In this document: piece by piece, positions 1-8,679 of the stretch
Layout: each line of letters starts with the position of its first letter
How positions within the stretch are numbered: the stretch's first letter is position 1
Source of the DNA: CAVROP01 sp050008495
GTDB taxonomy: Bacteria > Acidobacteriota > Terriglobia > UBA7540
Direction: 5' to 3'
DNA length: 64,000 nucleotides
NCBI GenBank assembly: GCA_050008495.1
Contig: JBEKMN010000044.1
Location: 1-64,000 of the forward strand
Position numbers and translations under genes: made by a program
The notes under the pieces: model-generated
Seen by the model: only the letters and a program-made list of their open reading frames with translations
Told to the model about the DNA's origin: nothing
Database searches by the model: none

Positions 1-261
1 CTCTCGGCATGTGGCAGCAAAAATATGTACGGTCCGCGAAGGCGTGGCCGGATGATGGCGGTTAGCCCGCAGAAACGGAGAAAAAACCGTGACCGAAACA
101 ACTCAGGCTAGGCATACAAAAGAATGAAGGAAGCACCTAAACGGCTGCTGACGTTTGATGTTATACTAACGTTATCAACCGAGGTGGCGGTCTGCTCAGC
201 GCAGTCAAACCGATTCGGCCATACTGATACCACGGGGAAGAAAGCCTAAGAGGTGAGACAG

Positions 262-519
262 ATGCGTATTATCAGCCATGTCGCCAAGGGGCGGGAGTAT
301 GAAATACGGGCCATCCAGACCGCCGAAGGATGGAAAGTCGAGACCTTTGATGAGGAGAAGCGCATCCTGGTTCGCTACACAGTCGCGTTCGAATTGGCGG
401 ACGACCTCCGTGGCTATTTCGGGGACCCAATCAAAGCCCTGATAGATGCTGCTAAGAGCCACCTCGACGACGGCATAGTGAAGGGGCCGTGGAGCACTAC
501 TCAAGATACGACGAAATGA
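262..519 (+). CDS. Hypothetical protein, 85 aa
   Basis: Small soluble protein with no family I recognise. It has charged and beta-prone stretches near its start and a helical second half ending in a polar tail. The ATG at 262 is preferred over the in-frame GTG at 253 because AGAGGTGA sits about 5 nt before it. It stands alone between unannotated flanks, to the left of the VapBC-like pair and outside the island. Composition is coding-like and no membrane segment is seen. Function unknown. Confidence 0.5.
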   Translation: MRIISHVAKGREYEIRAIQTAEGWKVETFDEEKRILVRYTVAFELADDLRGYFGDPIKALIDAAKSHLDDGIVKGPWSTTQDTTK

Positions 520-623
520 AAGGCGCCGATCTCGCGCCGCCGTTTTGCCCGCCGCGCCTATTACGCCGCCGACCAAATCCCTCGCGCAGGCTATCCGAGT
601 AAATGAGATTGCCCGAAAAAACG

Positions 624-654
624 GCGGCTGGCCAACCGGAGGTTGGCCAGCCGC
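624..654. repeat. Perfect 14-bp inverted repeat
   Basis: GCGGCTGGCCAACC (624-637) and its exact complement (641-654) are separated by GGA. The stem is GC-rich, but no T-run follows on either strand, so it is not a clear intrinsic terminator. It lies in the ~430-bp stretch between the orphan gene and the VapBC-like pair, in which I see no convincing gene. Confidence 0.6.
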
Positions 655-711
655 ACCTCCCACACACAACGAGTTGCCAGCTCCCGCCGTTCCTTCAACT
701 GGCACTCGGTT

Positions 712-832
712 CTCACATTTGTCGACCCGCAAAAAATACTTGGCAAGCACCGTGCTTGTGGCCACGCCTAAAAGCGCTGCTCACATTCGTCGACCGGTGA
801 AAAATAGTTGGCAGCCGCCGTGCTTCGTCTGG
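712..832. repeat. Two imperfect ~50-bp direct repeats, 68-bp spacing
   Basis: Two related segments start at 712 and 780. Both begin CTCACATT(T/C)GTCGACC, continue with an A-rich run and a TTGGCA word, and end near CCGTGCTT. They sit upstream of the VapBC-like pair. A TATAAT-like hexamer follows at 893-898 without a good -35. Role unknown; they could be operator-like or remnants of a duplicated segment. Confidence 0.4.
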
Positions 833-949
833 TGACTGGAACCATCAAACCACGGAAGCAAGCCCGATTCGCGCATCTAACGGCAGTCGAGGTATAATGA
901 GCTTCGAGTCTAATGCGCTTTGACAGGAGTCCAGAGCGGGAGTAGAGAG

Positions 950-1213
950 ATGGCCATCCAAATCCAGCTTAAACCCAAGATCGAGGCTGAACTAAAGGCA
1001 CAGGCGCAGAAAAACGGCCTCCCCCTGAGTCAATACGTGGTGCGGATTCTGGAAGAGCATGTGCCCGGCCAGCCCCTGGAATCTGGCATGACCCCTGAGG
1101 AAAGGGCACAGGCCTTTCAGGATTGGGCCAAGAGCTTTCCCTATCGCCGCACTACGCCTCTTCCCGATGACGCAATCAGCCGGGAAGCCTTCTACCAGAC
1201 GAATAACGAATAG
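950..1213 (+). CDS. VapB-like antitoxin, 87 aa
   Basis: Probable antitoxin of the downstream PIN toxin. The N-terminal third (IQLKPKIEAELKAQAQKNGL) has a ribbon-helix-helix look, and the acidic C-terminal half would wrap the toxin. The start at 950 is preferred over the earlier in-frame codon at 920, because GGGAG lies about 7 nt upstream. The stop is 6 nt before the toxin ATG, so the pair is almost certainly co-transcribed and probably autoregulated, as is usual for the family. Assignment rests on position and fold type rather than a diagnostic motif. Confidence 0.7.
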   Translation: MAIQIQLKPKIEAELKAQAQKNGLPLSQYVVRILEEHVPGQPLESGMTPEERAQAFQDWAKSFPYRRTTPLPDDAISREAFYQTNNE

Positions 1214-1219
1214 TGATTC

Positions 1220-1675
1220 ATGGATTGCCTCGCCGACACCAACGTCTTGCTTCGCAGTATCCAGCAAACTCACCCCATGCACCCGACCGCATTGACGGCT
1301 TTGACAACCCTTCTTGCTTCAGGCGATCGCGTATGCATAACGCCACAAAACATCATCGAGTTCTGGAATGTGTGCACGCGACCGGTGGACCGAAATGGAT
1401 TGGGCCTTAGTCCTGTCGAGGCCGACCTCGAAGCTTCGCGACTTGAAGGTATTTTGACGCTTCTCCCCGACATTCCGGCGATCTACCCCGAATGGCGTCG
1501 CCTTGTCGTCGCCCACTCCGTTTCAGGCGTTCGAGTCCATGACGCACGTATCGTTGCTGCTATGAATGTCTACGGGATCAGCTGCCTGCTTACCCTTAAT
1601 GGCCCCGACTTCACACGATATCCGGAAATCCGTGCGGTGCATCCAAGTGACGTGGCTAAACCGGGGAACCCATAG
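1220..1675 (+). CDS. PIN-domain toxin (VapC-like), 151 aa
   Basis: PIN-fold ribonuclease toxin. The expected acidic metal ligands are visible: D6 in ADTNVLL, E47 in NIIEFWN, D108 in VHDARIVAA and D130 in LNGPDF. Length is normal for a VapC-like protein and the frame is intact. It directly follows its likely antitoxin. The pair lies outside the tRNA-Pro island, to its left, in DNA that may itself be a further accessory segment. RNA target cannot be told from sequence. Confidence 0.85.
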   Translation: MDCLADTNVLLRSIQQTHPMHPTALTALTTLLASGDRVCITPQNIIEFWNVCTRPVDRNGLGLSPVEADLEASRLEGILTLLPDIPAIYPEWRRLVVAHSVSGVRVHDARIVAAMNVYGISCLLTLNGPDFTRYPEIRAVHPSDVAKPGNP

Positions 1676-1836
1676 AAGCGCAGATCGCAGAGCACGCTGC
1701 GACCTGAGAACTCTTGTGCAGAGACGGAAAGAAACGAGTACCAAATCGGTACCACTTCAGCGTTTTTCCCGTGCCTTTTGGTACTTGAACGTTGCCAAGC
1801 GTGCCGCAAAATGAACGAGATAGACGTACTGGTCTA

Positions 1837-1883
1837 GCCTTGGGCGCAAGAGGTCCGCGGTTCGAATCCGCGCGCCCCGACCA
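1837..1883 (+). other. Left attachment site: 3' part of tRNA-Pro(TGG)
   Basis: 47-nt segment identical to 20051-20097. It contains an anticodon loop CTTGGGC (anticodon TGG, G37), the 3' anticodon strand GCAAG, a variable loop AGGTC, a complete T-arm (CGCGG TTCGAAT CCGCG), the 3' acceptor strand CGCCCCG, A and CCA. No D-arm and no matching 5' acceptor CGGGGCG lie upstream, so this is not a whole tRNA gene. The integrase stop is only 10 nt away, which is the usual att-int arrangement. Confidence 0.88.
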
Positions 1884-1892
1884 AACCTCTTG

Positions 1893-3137
1893 TTATTGAA
1901 TGACTTGACTCTGCGTAATTCCGCCACGCTCGAACATGGGTCCAAGTGGGGCCAACTTCTCGGCCCAGGCTTCAAGCGCATCAGTTTTTTCACGCCAGAA
2001 CTTGTCGATGTACTGCATGGTGGTTTCGGGACTGGCGTGACCAGCGAGCGATTGCAACACCGGAAGCGACAGGTCTTCGCGGAGGCCGTTGAAGGTGAGG
2101 AACGTGTGGCGCATCGAGTGCCAACTCCAATGGGGAAGATCTAGGCCGTCAACGACCGGTTTCATGAGCATGTTCCAGTACGTGCGGTCGTCGTAGATAC
2201 CGCCCTTCCGGGTGGGAAACAGCCACTCGGAGTCGCTTCGTCTTGACTCAAGCCAGTGCCGGAGAATCTTCAAGGCAAGCTCGGGAAGCCGAAATTGACG
2301 CTTCCCTTCCGGCCCCTTCGCTTCCTTGATGACCCCCCGTGTTGCCGAGCGCTCCACCTTCAGAATGCGGCGTTCGAAATCAACATCCGCTATCTTCAGG
2401 CCGAGCACTTCGCCGATCCGTAATCCGAAAAAGACCCCGGTTGCGAAGACCGCCCTCGGCCCTTCCGGCAGACTCTTGGCAATCGTCACGACTTCTTCGA
2501 GGGAGAGTGCCCGAGCCGGCCGGACCTTGCGGACCTTCCCGAGTTCGATCATTCGCGCCGGGTTCTCTTCGAGCCACTCCCACCGGCGCGCCGTCTGAAG
2601 CGCCCTGCTTATGACGTTGCGCAGGTGGTGGACCGTCTGGCTTGAGTAACCTTCCTTGAGCTTTTGAGAAAGGAAAGCTTCGATATTGAACCGCTTGATG
2701 TCGCAGAGAGCTGTCTGGCCGAAGACGGGCTCGATGTGATTGGTGAAGAGGCTCGTGTAGAACTTTTGGGTGCTGCTGTCCCTCCTCCCCTCGACAGCGT
2801 TCGGCCAGTAGTGCGAGTGCCAGAAGTCTGTAAACGCCATCTCTGCCTTCGGTGCGTCCCCGATCCCGTGTTGTGCAAGAAACTCGTCGCGCTTGCGACG
2901 GGCTGCCCGCTTGCTGATTTTGCCGAGCGTGATTGATTCCCGCTTGCGGCGCTCGACCCTGCCGCTGGGGCCTATGACGTCGACCCGGTAACGCAGCCGG
3001 TAGACGCCATTCCTTTTTTCCAAACTTCCAACTTGATATCGCCTTCGAATCACTGAAATCTCCTTGGTATGGGATTTCTCGTTGATTCGTCGGCTCTCTC
3101 CTTGCCGTGGCCCCAGTGTACTCGGTGTCCCTAACAT
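1893..3137 (-). CDS. Tyrosine recombinase (phage-type integrase), 414 aa
   Basis: Site-specific integrase of the element. It has an N-terminal arm-binding segment, a SAM-like core-binding domain and a C-terminal catalytic domain. Catalytic residues can be read: R in FGLRIGEVLGL, HSMRH in the LPHWSWHSMRHTF stretch, H in LAGHASPETTMQYI, and the nucleophile Y of MQYID. The ATG at 3137 is 9 nt after the end of the preceding reading frame, so it is probably coupled to the ATPase/HTH gene. Its C-terminus faces the left att site. The frame is intact and full length, so it could be active. Confidence 0.93.
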   Translation of the reverse strand: MLGTPSTLGPRQGESRRINEKSHTKEISVIRRRYQVGSLEKRNGVYRLRYRVDVIGPSGRVERRKRESITLGKISKRAARRKRDEFLAQHGIGDAPKAEMAFTDFWHSHYWPNAVEGRRDSSTQKFYTSLFTNHIEPVFGQTALCDIKRFNIEAFLSQKLKEGYSSQTVHHLRNVISRALQTARRWEWLEENPARMIELGKVRKVRPARALSLEEVVTIAKSLPEGPRAVFATGVFFGLRIGEVLGLKIADVDFERRILKVERSATRGVIKEAKGPEGKRQFRLPELALKILRHWLESRRSDSEWLFPTRKGGIYDDRTYWNMLMKPVVDGLDLPHWSWHSMRHTFLTFNGLREDLSLPVLQSLAGHASPETTMQYIDKFWREKTDALEAWAEKLAPLGPMFERGGITQSQVIQ

Positions 3138-3146
3138 GATTCAACT

Positions 3147-4614
3147 CTATCGGGGCTCTCGGCGGAGCACGTGAAGCATGGCTTCCAACTGAGAGGGTTC
3201 GAAGCGCAGGTACTTGCCGAGCTTGATGTGAGGTAAGGGATGGCGGCAGGTCGGTCTTGTGTGCTTGTATACCCAGGAGACGGGCAACCTCGTCCACGGC
3301 CAGCGCGCGCTCTTCACTTATCGAGTAAAAGGTCTTTTCCGCGAACGGATCGGCTTGCGGGCGGACTCTTCTCCCCGTAACAGGCAACGCCGGCTTCAAG
3401 AAAGCGCAATCCGATGGGTCGCCCCTCATTGCGAAAACCCATTTGACGTTCGTGTGGAGAACGGCCAGCATGCGGGCGTCCTGGACCGCCGTCGCGATGT
3501 TCTGCGTGAGGAAGAGAAAATAAGTGCCAAAGCTTCTCGCCATGCAGACGATATCGTTCATGCTGTCCCGTAACTGCGGGCTCGAAAAACAATGCTGGGC
3601 CTCGTCCGTGAACCACACGAACGGGTTTTCCTTGTCCCGGCGCGCGAACACGGACTGCCGGATGTCGGATACGACGAGCGCCTGCAGCAGCCGCCGCACG
3701 CTGCGGGCAATGTTCTCCCCGAAACAATTGACGAGCACGATCTTCGCTTTGTCCTGGAGCCGTCGGAAGTCCGGCGCCGTGTTCCCGGAGAGAGCTAGAC
3801 GCACGCCTTCGGAAGCGAAAAACGACTCCATGCGCCGCTCGATGGCGGCCAAGGTGGGCTTCGGCACGGCGGCGAACTGCCGCGCAAAGTAGGTTGCGAT
3901 TGTGCGGTTCCTACAGCTTGCGAGAAGGCGGCCGCGCAAGCCCTCGTCATGCAGAACGTCGGTAAGGGAGGTAATCGGCAAGAGGGATTCGGAGAGAAGC
4001 AGGATGAGTTTCTGGAGGACGGCGGTCCCGCCCAGACTCAACCCGTCTCCACCTTCGAGCAAGTCGAGCAACAGGTCGGCGCGGTTCGAGGCGAAGAAAT
4101 CGGGCTCCGCCTCGGGCCAGCGGGCCAGCACATTGTACGAGCTCACGGGATCGCGGGACGCAAAATCCAAGATCACAATGCGCCGCCGGAGGGCCTCGGC
4201 TGCGGAGGGATCGGTGCCCGAAAGGCGCGCGTGGCGCTCGTGCAGCAGGAAGAGCGCTCCTTGGAAAAGATCTCCCTTTGGATCAATCACCCCAAACCCG
4301 ATGGGTCGCGCGTCGGGCGACGTTTCGATCAGCGCCTTCAGAATCAACAAGGCGAACATGCTCTTGCCTGATCCTGTGCCACCGGTGACCAGGCCGAACG
4401 CCCTCGTGAGTTCGTCAAGCGGGACAACCACCCGTTGGCCCCATGGGGTTCTGCCCAGGGTGACGCGTGGCGCCGGCGCGGAAGCGAAGCCTTGAAGAAG
4501 CTCGGCCGCATTCTTCTGGGAGGCGAGTGTCGGCGAGAGAGCAAGCCGGCCCAGATAACGGTCGGTTTCCTTTTCGATCTTCGCTCCGAAGAACTGGTCG
4601 AGCAGCCAGCGCAT
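3147..4614 (-). pseudogene. TraD/HerA-type ATPase with excisionase-like HTH tail, frameshifted
   Basis: DNA-translocating P-loop ATPase. Walker A GGTGSGKS is at about residues 78-85 and Walker B is FVWFTDEAQH; a LFLTQN motif follows. The ATG at 4614 has GGAGGT 4 nt upstream. Near the end, VDEVARLLG looks like the first helix of an excisionase/MerR-like HTH, but the rest (HIKLGKYLRFEPSQLEAM) is in the next frame, to a stop at 3147. One extra base near 3231 explains this. The unshifted frame runs on antisense to the integrase to 2380 and is not credible there. Either a mutated fusion or a xis gene overlapping the ATPase end. Confidence 0.75.
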
Positions 4615-4616
4615 TG

Positions 4617-4931
4617 TTACCTCCCGCCCGGTAGAATGGGCTTGCGTTCCGCCCGGCCGGGCTTCTCTGGGCGGCTGGGCGGGCGCATCCGATACTCGCG
4701 CACCCAATAGGCCACGCCGCTCGCGAGCATGAAGAGAATTCCTGCGCAGAACCCGCCGAGCTGGTGCACGAGCTGGCAAACCAAATCCAGTCCCGCCAAA
4801 ACGCCGAGAAGCGAAAACAGCAGGCGTTTAAGAAGTTTCTGAGCCACCTCGGGATTGAAGGGATACACTAAAGCCGCCGCGATGAGCGTTAATGCGGCAA
4901 AACATGCCACGAGGTGAAGTAATATATCCAT
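4617..4931 (-). CDS. Small membrane protein, 104 aa
   Basis: Begins with a hydrophobic helix (residues ~5-23) and has two further hydrophobic stretches (about 38-55 and 62-78), then a basic, proline-rich cytoplasmic-looking tail. The stop is 2 nt before the ATG of the ATPase gene, so the two are one transcript. Size and position fit an accessory membrane subunit of a DNA-transfer ATPase, but no family is recognised. Confidence 0.65.
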   Translation of the reverse strand: MDILLHLVACFAALTLIAAALVYPFNPEVAQKLLKRLLFSLLGVLAGLDLVCQLVHQLGGFCAGILFMLASGVAYWVREYRMRPPSRPEKPGRAERKPILPGGR

Positions 4932-4937
4932 GGTCTT

Positions 4938-5138
4938 TCAACGCCCCATTGCGCAGAGACAGTGAAGCACCCAGGTCCCCAGCGCAAAGAGCCCAAGCGC
5001 AATCGCGAGATTCTTGAGCAGGCGCTTTGCTGACTCCGGCGCGCCCATTATGGCGAGCCCTGCGCCCATCATGGCCAGAGCCAGAAGACCTCCGAAGGCG
5101 CCGCTAAGGAGCAGCATCACCACTCTGCACAGCATCAT
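4938..5138 (-). CDS. Small two-helix membrane protein, 66 aa
   Basis: Two strongly hydrophobic segments (about residues 5-32 and 44-60) joined by a short basic loop containing ESAKRLLKN. The paralogous-looking downstream protein has a similar loop (EVAQKLLKR), so the two may be related. It is reminiscent in size of VirB2/TrbC-type subunits, but no diagnostic motif is visible. It lies 6 nt before the next membrane gene in a tight minus-strand run. Confidence 0.55.
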   Translation of the reverse strand: MMLCRVVMLLLSGAFGGLLALAMMGAGLAIMGAPESAKRLLKNLAIALGLFALGTWVLHCLCAMGR

Positions 5139-5140
5139 GG

Positions 5141-5320
5141 CTACGCCCTCCCGCAGAATTCACAGCTTGGCTTCCGGTGAACGGCGAGCGCCTCGATCTG
5201 AGCTTCGAAGTCGATGCAAAACACCGCCAGATGCAAGCGAGCGGCGGGCACAATTGCCGAGAGCATCAAGGAGGCGAACGCAAAAGTGACCACCGATAGG
5301 AGGGGCATCTGCCCGCTCAT
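5141..5320 (-). CDS. Small single-helix protein with CxxC tail, 59 aa
   Basis: One N-terminal hydrophobic segment, then a helix and a C-terminal CEFCGRA. The ATG at 5320 is chosen because AAGGAGA lies about 6 nt before it; the ATG at 5326 would touch that site. The start overlaps the stop of the preceding ThiF-like remnant by ATGA. Function unknown. A two-cysteine tail could bind metal or be oxidised. Confidence 0.5.
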   Translation of the reverse strand: MSGQMPLLSVVTFAFASLMLSAIVPAARLHLAVFCIDFEAQIEALAVHRKPSCEFCGRA

Positions 5321-5826
5321 CGACATTCTCCTTGGGCTGCGAGCATCGCACCTTCCTCGAGTCCCGTCCGGGCCCCCACGGAACCGCAGATGGCGCAATT
5401 CGGATCGCGGGGCACGCCCAGCGCATGCAACTCGTGCGCAAAGGCGTCATAAAGGAAGAAGTTGGGCCGAGCATCGCCCTGCTTGTCAAAATTGGTGATC
5501 TCGGCGGCCAGTAGATGAACCGCGAGCCCGGCAAGGACCGCTAGGGGTGGAAAAAACAGCGGGTCGGCGGCAATATCGGCCAGACCGGCGGCGTTCAAGG
5601 AGACGCACGCGGGGCAGGCCAGGCCATCCTGCCGGGGCCGATAGAGAGAAATTTCGCCACCCATGAAGTGCTCCGGCGAGCAACTGAAGCCCACGTTTAA
5701 AAGCGTCTTGGCGTTCCCTAGGGTTTGATTGCCCTGACAGGGGGAGGTGAAAGTCGAGGTCAGCGAGGAGGGGGCGCGGTCAGCACCGTTCGTTGGGGCG
5801 GTGGTGGCGCGGCGGCTGTTTGTCAT
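5317..5826 (-). pseudogene. ThiF/MoeB E1-like protein, C-terminal remnant
   Basis: The last ~120 residues match the C-terminal half of ThiF/HesA/MoeB adenylating enzymes: a GGEISLYRP strand, CPAC then CAIC as the two-CxxC zinc site, the helix before AAEITNF, and the ending RDPNCAICG. The nucleotide-binding half with its glycine-rich loop and catalytic Asp is missing; residues 1-40 look unrelated. The start at 5826 has GAGG 5 nt upstream, but the frame is open back to 6000. Full-length ThiF proteins of mobile elements often accompany ubiquitin-like conjugation genes, none of which I see. Probably a deletion remnant. Confidence 0.55.
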
Positions 5827-6029
5827 CGGTGCCTCGATGATGAATGGCTCCCGCGTAAGCGAGACCTGGGGTGTTCTAGCACCCCGGGATTTTTCATATA
5901 CTCGACTTCGCCAGGGAAGTAGTTGCGCGTCCGGTTGATTGCTTCTTCTGCACTGAGCGGCCAACTCCCCCCAGCGTCTTGAGTTTAAGAACGGAGGCAC
6001 TGGAAGGCTACTCTGATGATCGTTAGAAA

Positions 6030-6048
6030 TTTGTAAGGGTTTTGTAAG
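6030..6048 (+). promoter_or_regulatory. TTTGTAAG direct repeat, possible OmpR-type operator
   Basis: TTTGTAAG occurs at 6030-6037 and again at 6041-6048, start to start 11 bp, i.e. one helical turn. OmpR/PhoB-family winged-helix proteins typically bind such direct repeats. It lies immediately before the gene for a protein with that domain, so autoregulation is a reasonable inference. It overlaps the likely ribosome-binding region of the 6054 GTG start. Confidence 0.4.
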
Positions 6049-6053
6049 AGAGT

Positions 6054-7370
6054 GTGGCGAGTGAGGCCGTCATGAGACGGGAAACGGAAATACCACCCTC
6101 GTACCGGGCCGGCGATTTACTGGTCGATGGGCATGTGAGGGAGGTGATCAGAGAGGGGAAACCTGTCCCCTTGAATCCCTTAGCGTTCGGGGTGTTGTAT
6201 CGACTCGTCCAGCGGAGGGGAAACATAATACTGAAAAATGAATTTGAACCACGGCGTGACCAGTACCACGAGGGCCGCAATCCGGTGGACCTCCACGTCA
6301 TGGAACTGAGGAAGCAACTAGGCAAAGGCATTATCACCACGGTGCACAGCAGAGGATACCGGTTGTCCCCTGATTACCTGGTCGAATCGATCCCATGTCC
6401 CTCGTTGTCCGCACTCGAGAAAAAACTCACCCTTGCTCTCAATGAAGTCAAAGCGCACAGGAGTTCGTCATTGGCTGGTGTCATTAACCGTTACGAAGAG
6501 CTCTGCAAGGCGAATAAAATCGCCGAGGCTTATCCCCTCATCGTTCTCGCGTATATCAATTTGGGTCATGTGGGAATGGCGCGCCTCCTCCATAAGGAAA
6601 CGATTTCGATGGCAAGGGAAATAATCGCAGAAGCTCCCAACATGGGATCCACATTCGCGCTACGGGGCCTCACCTACCTCATCTATGAATATAATTGGAA
6701 ACAGGCAGAGGAAGATCCTAACCTAGCCCCGCGTTTAAGCCCTCAGAATGAGCTCGCCCACTGTTTTCTCGGGATATTGCAGGTCGCGCAAGGACGATTC
6801 GAGGAAGGGCTCGCGCACGCTCGTACTGCCGCCGACGTGGATTATGAGAGTCCGATGACCGTCGTCACAGAGCCTTGGCTGATGCATTTTGCGGGGAGAG
6901 TTGTCGAAGCGGTTCGCTTGGGCCAAGAAGTGGTGAACAATTTCCCGGACTTTGCACCTGCCCGCCATCTTCTCGGTGACTTTTACTGCGCGGCAGGGGC
7001 ACCGGACCAGGCGATTCCGCACTACGAAAAATCCATCGAGATCGATTTCTTGCCTGCCACCGTTGCATCGCTTGGTTTCGTTTACGGCAGGAAGCGAGAC
7101 CGCAAGAATGCGCTTCGCCAGCTTGCTCGCCTGAAGGAAGCCTTGCTAGATAAGAAAATCGCGTACTTTTCGGGGTATTACGAAGCACTGGTCCGCGCAG
7201 GGCTGCGAGAAAAGGCCCGTTGCATGGATGCATTAGAGCGGGCGTTTGAAGAACGATGCGATTGGCTCATCTACTTGGCAGTGGAGCCCCGATGGAAGGA
7301 AATGCGAGGCGAGCGGAGATTTCAAAATCTTTTGAGTCGCGTTTGCCTACAACAACTGCATTGGGATTGA
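6054..7370 (+). CDS. OmpR-type winged-helix / TPR transcriptional regulator
   Basis: 438 aa. Residues ~15-105 form a Trans_reg_C winged helix (DGHVREV, LNPLAFGVLYRLV, then VDLHVMELRKQLG and TVHSRGYRL). The rest is helical with TPR-like repeats, as in CadC/HilA-type one-component regulators, but with no membrane helix. There is no receiver domain. The start may be GTG 6054 or ATG 6072; the latter has GAGG 5 nt upstream. It is the only plus-strand gene between two minus-strand ATPase genes and may control the island. Confidence 0.8.
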   Translation: MASEAVMRRETEIPPSYRAGDLLVDGHVREVIREGKPVPLNPLAFGVLYRLVQRRGNIILKNEFEPRRDQYHEGRNPVDLHVMELRKQLGKGIITTVHSRGYRLSPDYLVESIPCPSLSALEKKLTLALNEVKAHRSSSLAGVINRYEELCKANKIAEAYPLIVLAYINLGHVGMARLLHKETISMAREIIAEAPNMGSTFALRGLTYLIYEYNWKQAEEDPNLAPRLSPQNELAHCFLGILQVAQGRFEEGLAHARTAADVDYESPMTVVTEPWLMHFAGRVVEAVRLGQEVVNNFPDFAPARHLLGDFYCAAGAPDQAIPHYEKSIEIDFLPATVASLGFVYGRKRDRKNALRQLARLKEALLDKKIAYFSGYYEALVRAGLREKARCMDALERAFEERCDWLIYLAVEPRWKEMRGERRFQNLLSRVCLQQLHWD

Positions 7371-7397
7371 GTTGTCGGTCCCGCACACGTGCCTTCT

Positions 7398-8594
7398 TCA
7401 GCCTGAAGCTTGCACCGTCTCCGCACTGAACGGCTCCGATACCTTCCCGTCCACCATCAGCCTCAAGTAAATGGAGTAATTCGGCAGGCTCACGAGGTCC
7501 ACCGGAGCGAACTCGGGATAGAATTCCTTCGCCAGAATCTCGGCGTCCTCCATGCCAACCCGGAATGAGATGATCGTCCCCGCGTTTCCCAATATCGCGC
7601 TCCTGATGGGCAGGTCAAGCTGCGCCAGGTACTGGGGGGCCAGCACCATGTTCACTCTGTACTTACGTAATTCACTTAGCATAGACGCAAGACTTAATGT
7701 TGTTAAACTTTGAAACTCATCCAAATATAAATAGAAATCACGCCGGGCGCGTTCGGGCAGCTCCGCCCGGCTCAAGGCGGCGAGGCTCACTTTCGAGACC
7801 AGCATGGCGCCCAGGAGCGCGGCGGCATCCTCGCCGATCTTGCCTTTGGCAAGGTTCACGATGAGGATTTCCCCCTCGTCGATTACCCGTCGCACGTCGA
7901 AGGCGCTCGTCGCCCTGCCCACGATGCGATTGAGGATGGGATTCGCGAGAAACGCTCCGACTTTGTTTTGAATCGGGGCGATGGCTTCGACCCGGAAGCG
8001 GGCGGGGTAACTCTCGTACTCTTCAAGCCAGAAATTCCGCACGTGGGGGTTTTGAACCCTGCTTGCCACGTGCCGCCGGAAAGCTGAATTGACGAGAAGC
8101 CTCAGCACGTCCGCCAGGGTTGCCGAAGGCTGATCGAGTAGCGCCAGCAAAGCCTTCCGCAAGATGTGCTCCAACCGTGGTCGCCAGGAATCGGCCCATA
8201 TTTTTTTGAATACTTCGAGTAAACCCGCTGCTGCCAAGGGCCGCTTGAGTGGCGGGACGTTTTCGAGAGGATTGAAACCGAGGGGCTCCGGGCCGATGGG
8301 ATCGAGGTAAAGAAGGTCGCATTTCCGCTCTTCGGGAATTGCGGCGAGAACCTTCTCGGCCAAGTCGCCGTGCGGGTCAACCAACGCCACACCTTCACCG
8401 CGCGCGATGTCCTGCCGGATCAGGGTTTCGAGCAGCGTGGACTTTCCTGTCCCGGTCTTGCCGATCACGTACATCTGCGCCCGCCGGTCGGCCCGCCTGA
8501 TGCCGAAGACGCGCCGCTCATTGCGGTAGTTGGTCCGGGCGAAAAGCACAATATCGCGCTCAGTCTGTGGCTGTATCTCTCCATCGTTGCCCAC
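7398..8594 (-). CDS. TraD/TraG/HerA-like DNA-transfer ATPase, 398 aa
   Basis: P-loop ATPase of the VirD4/HerA group. Walker A is GKTGTGKST (about residues 45-53), followed by LVDPHGDLAE, typical of this family; Walker B is FYLYLDEFQ; a later sensor region contains APQYLAQL. It starts at a GTG (8594) with no strong ribosome-binding site. It has no N-terminal membrane helices, unlike classical coupling proteins. It is divergent from the SWIM gene. A second, non-identical ATPase lies at 3147-4614, so the island encodes two. Confidence 0.85.
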   Translation of the reverse strand: MGNDGEIQPQTERDIVLFARTNYRNERRVFGIRRADRRAQMYVIGKTGTGKSTLLETLIRQDIARGEGVALVDPHGDLAEKVLAAIPEERKCDLLYLDPIGPEPLGFNPLENVPPLKRPLAAAGLLEVFKKIWADSWRPRLEHILRKALLALLDQPSATLADVLRLLVNSAFRRHVASRVQNPHVRNFWLEEYESYPARFRVEAIAPIQNKVGAFLANPILNRIVGRATSAFDVRRVIDEGEILIVNLAKGKIGEDAAALLGAMLVSKVSLAALSRAELPERARRDFYLYLDEFQSLTTLSLASMLSELRKYRVNMVLAPQYLAQLDLPIRSAILGNAGTIISFRVGMEDAEILAKEFYPEFAPVDLVSLPNYSIYLRLMVDGKVSEPFSAETVQASG

Positions 8595-8622
8595 AGTATT
8601 TATGCCGCCAAGTCTCCGTAGT

Positions 8623-8666
8623 TTGCCGCTTCCGGCAATTCTTCCCGCCTTTTACGCCTCCGTACG
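8623..8666. repeat. Intergenic repeat, copy 1 (related copy at 12121-12164)
   Basis: About three quarters identical over 44 bp to 12121-12164. Both start with a small hairpin (TTGCCG, 4-nt loop, CGGCAA) and continue into TCCCGCCTTT and ACGC. This copy is in the divergent region between the ATPase and SWIM genes. Two related copies within one island suggest an element-specific regulatory or structural site. Confidence 0.4.
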
Positions 8667-8679
8667 TTCCCTACGCTGA

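Noticed and set aside
624..654. Intrinsic terminator
   Set aside because: Strong stem but no T-tract on either side.
1757..1993. Minus-strand frame containing GARIRTADLL
   Set aside because: This is the familiar false translation of a tRNA 3' end; it is the left att site read on the wrong strand. The frame 19934-20212 (VGARGFEPRTS) is the same artefact at the right att site.
2380..3146. C-terminal extension of the ATPase frame antisense to the integrase
   Set aside because: It overlaps the well-supported integrase on the same strand in another frame, and its composition (Arg/Pro-rich) is that of a shadow.
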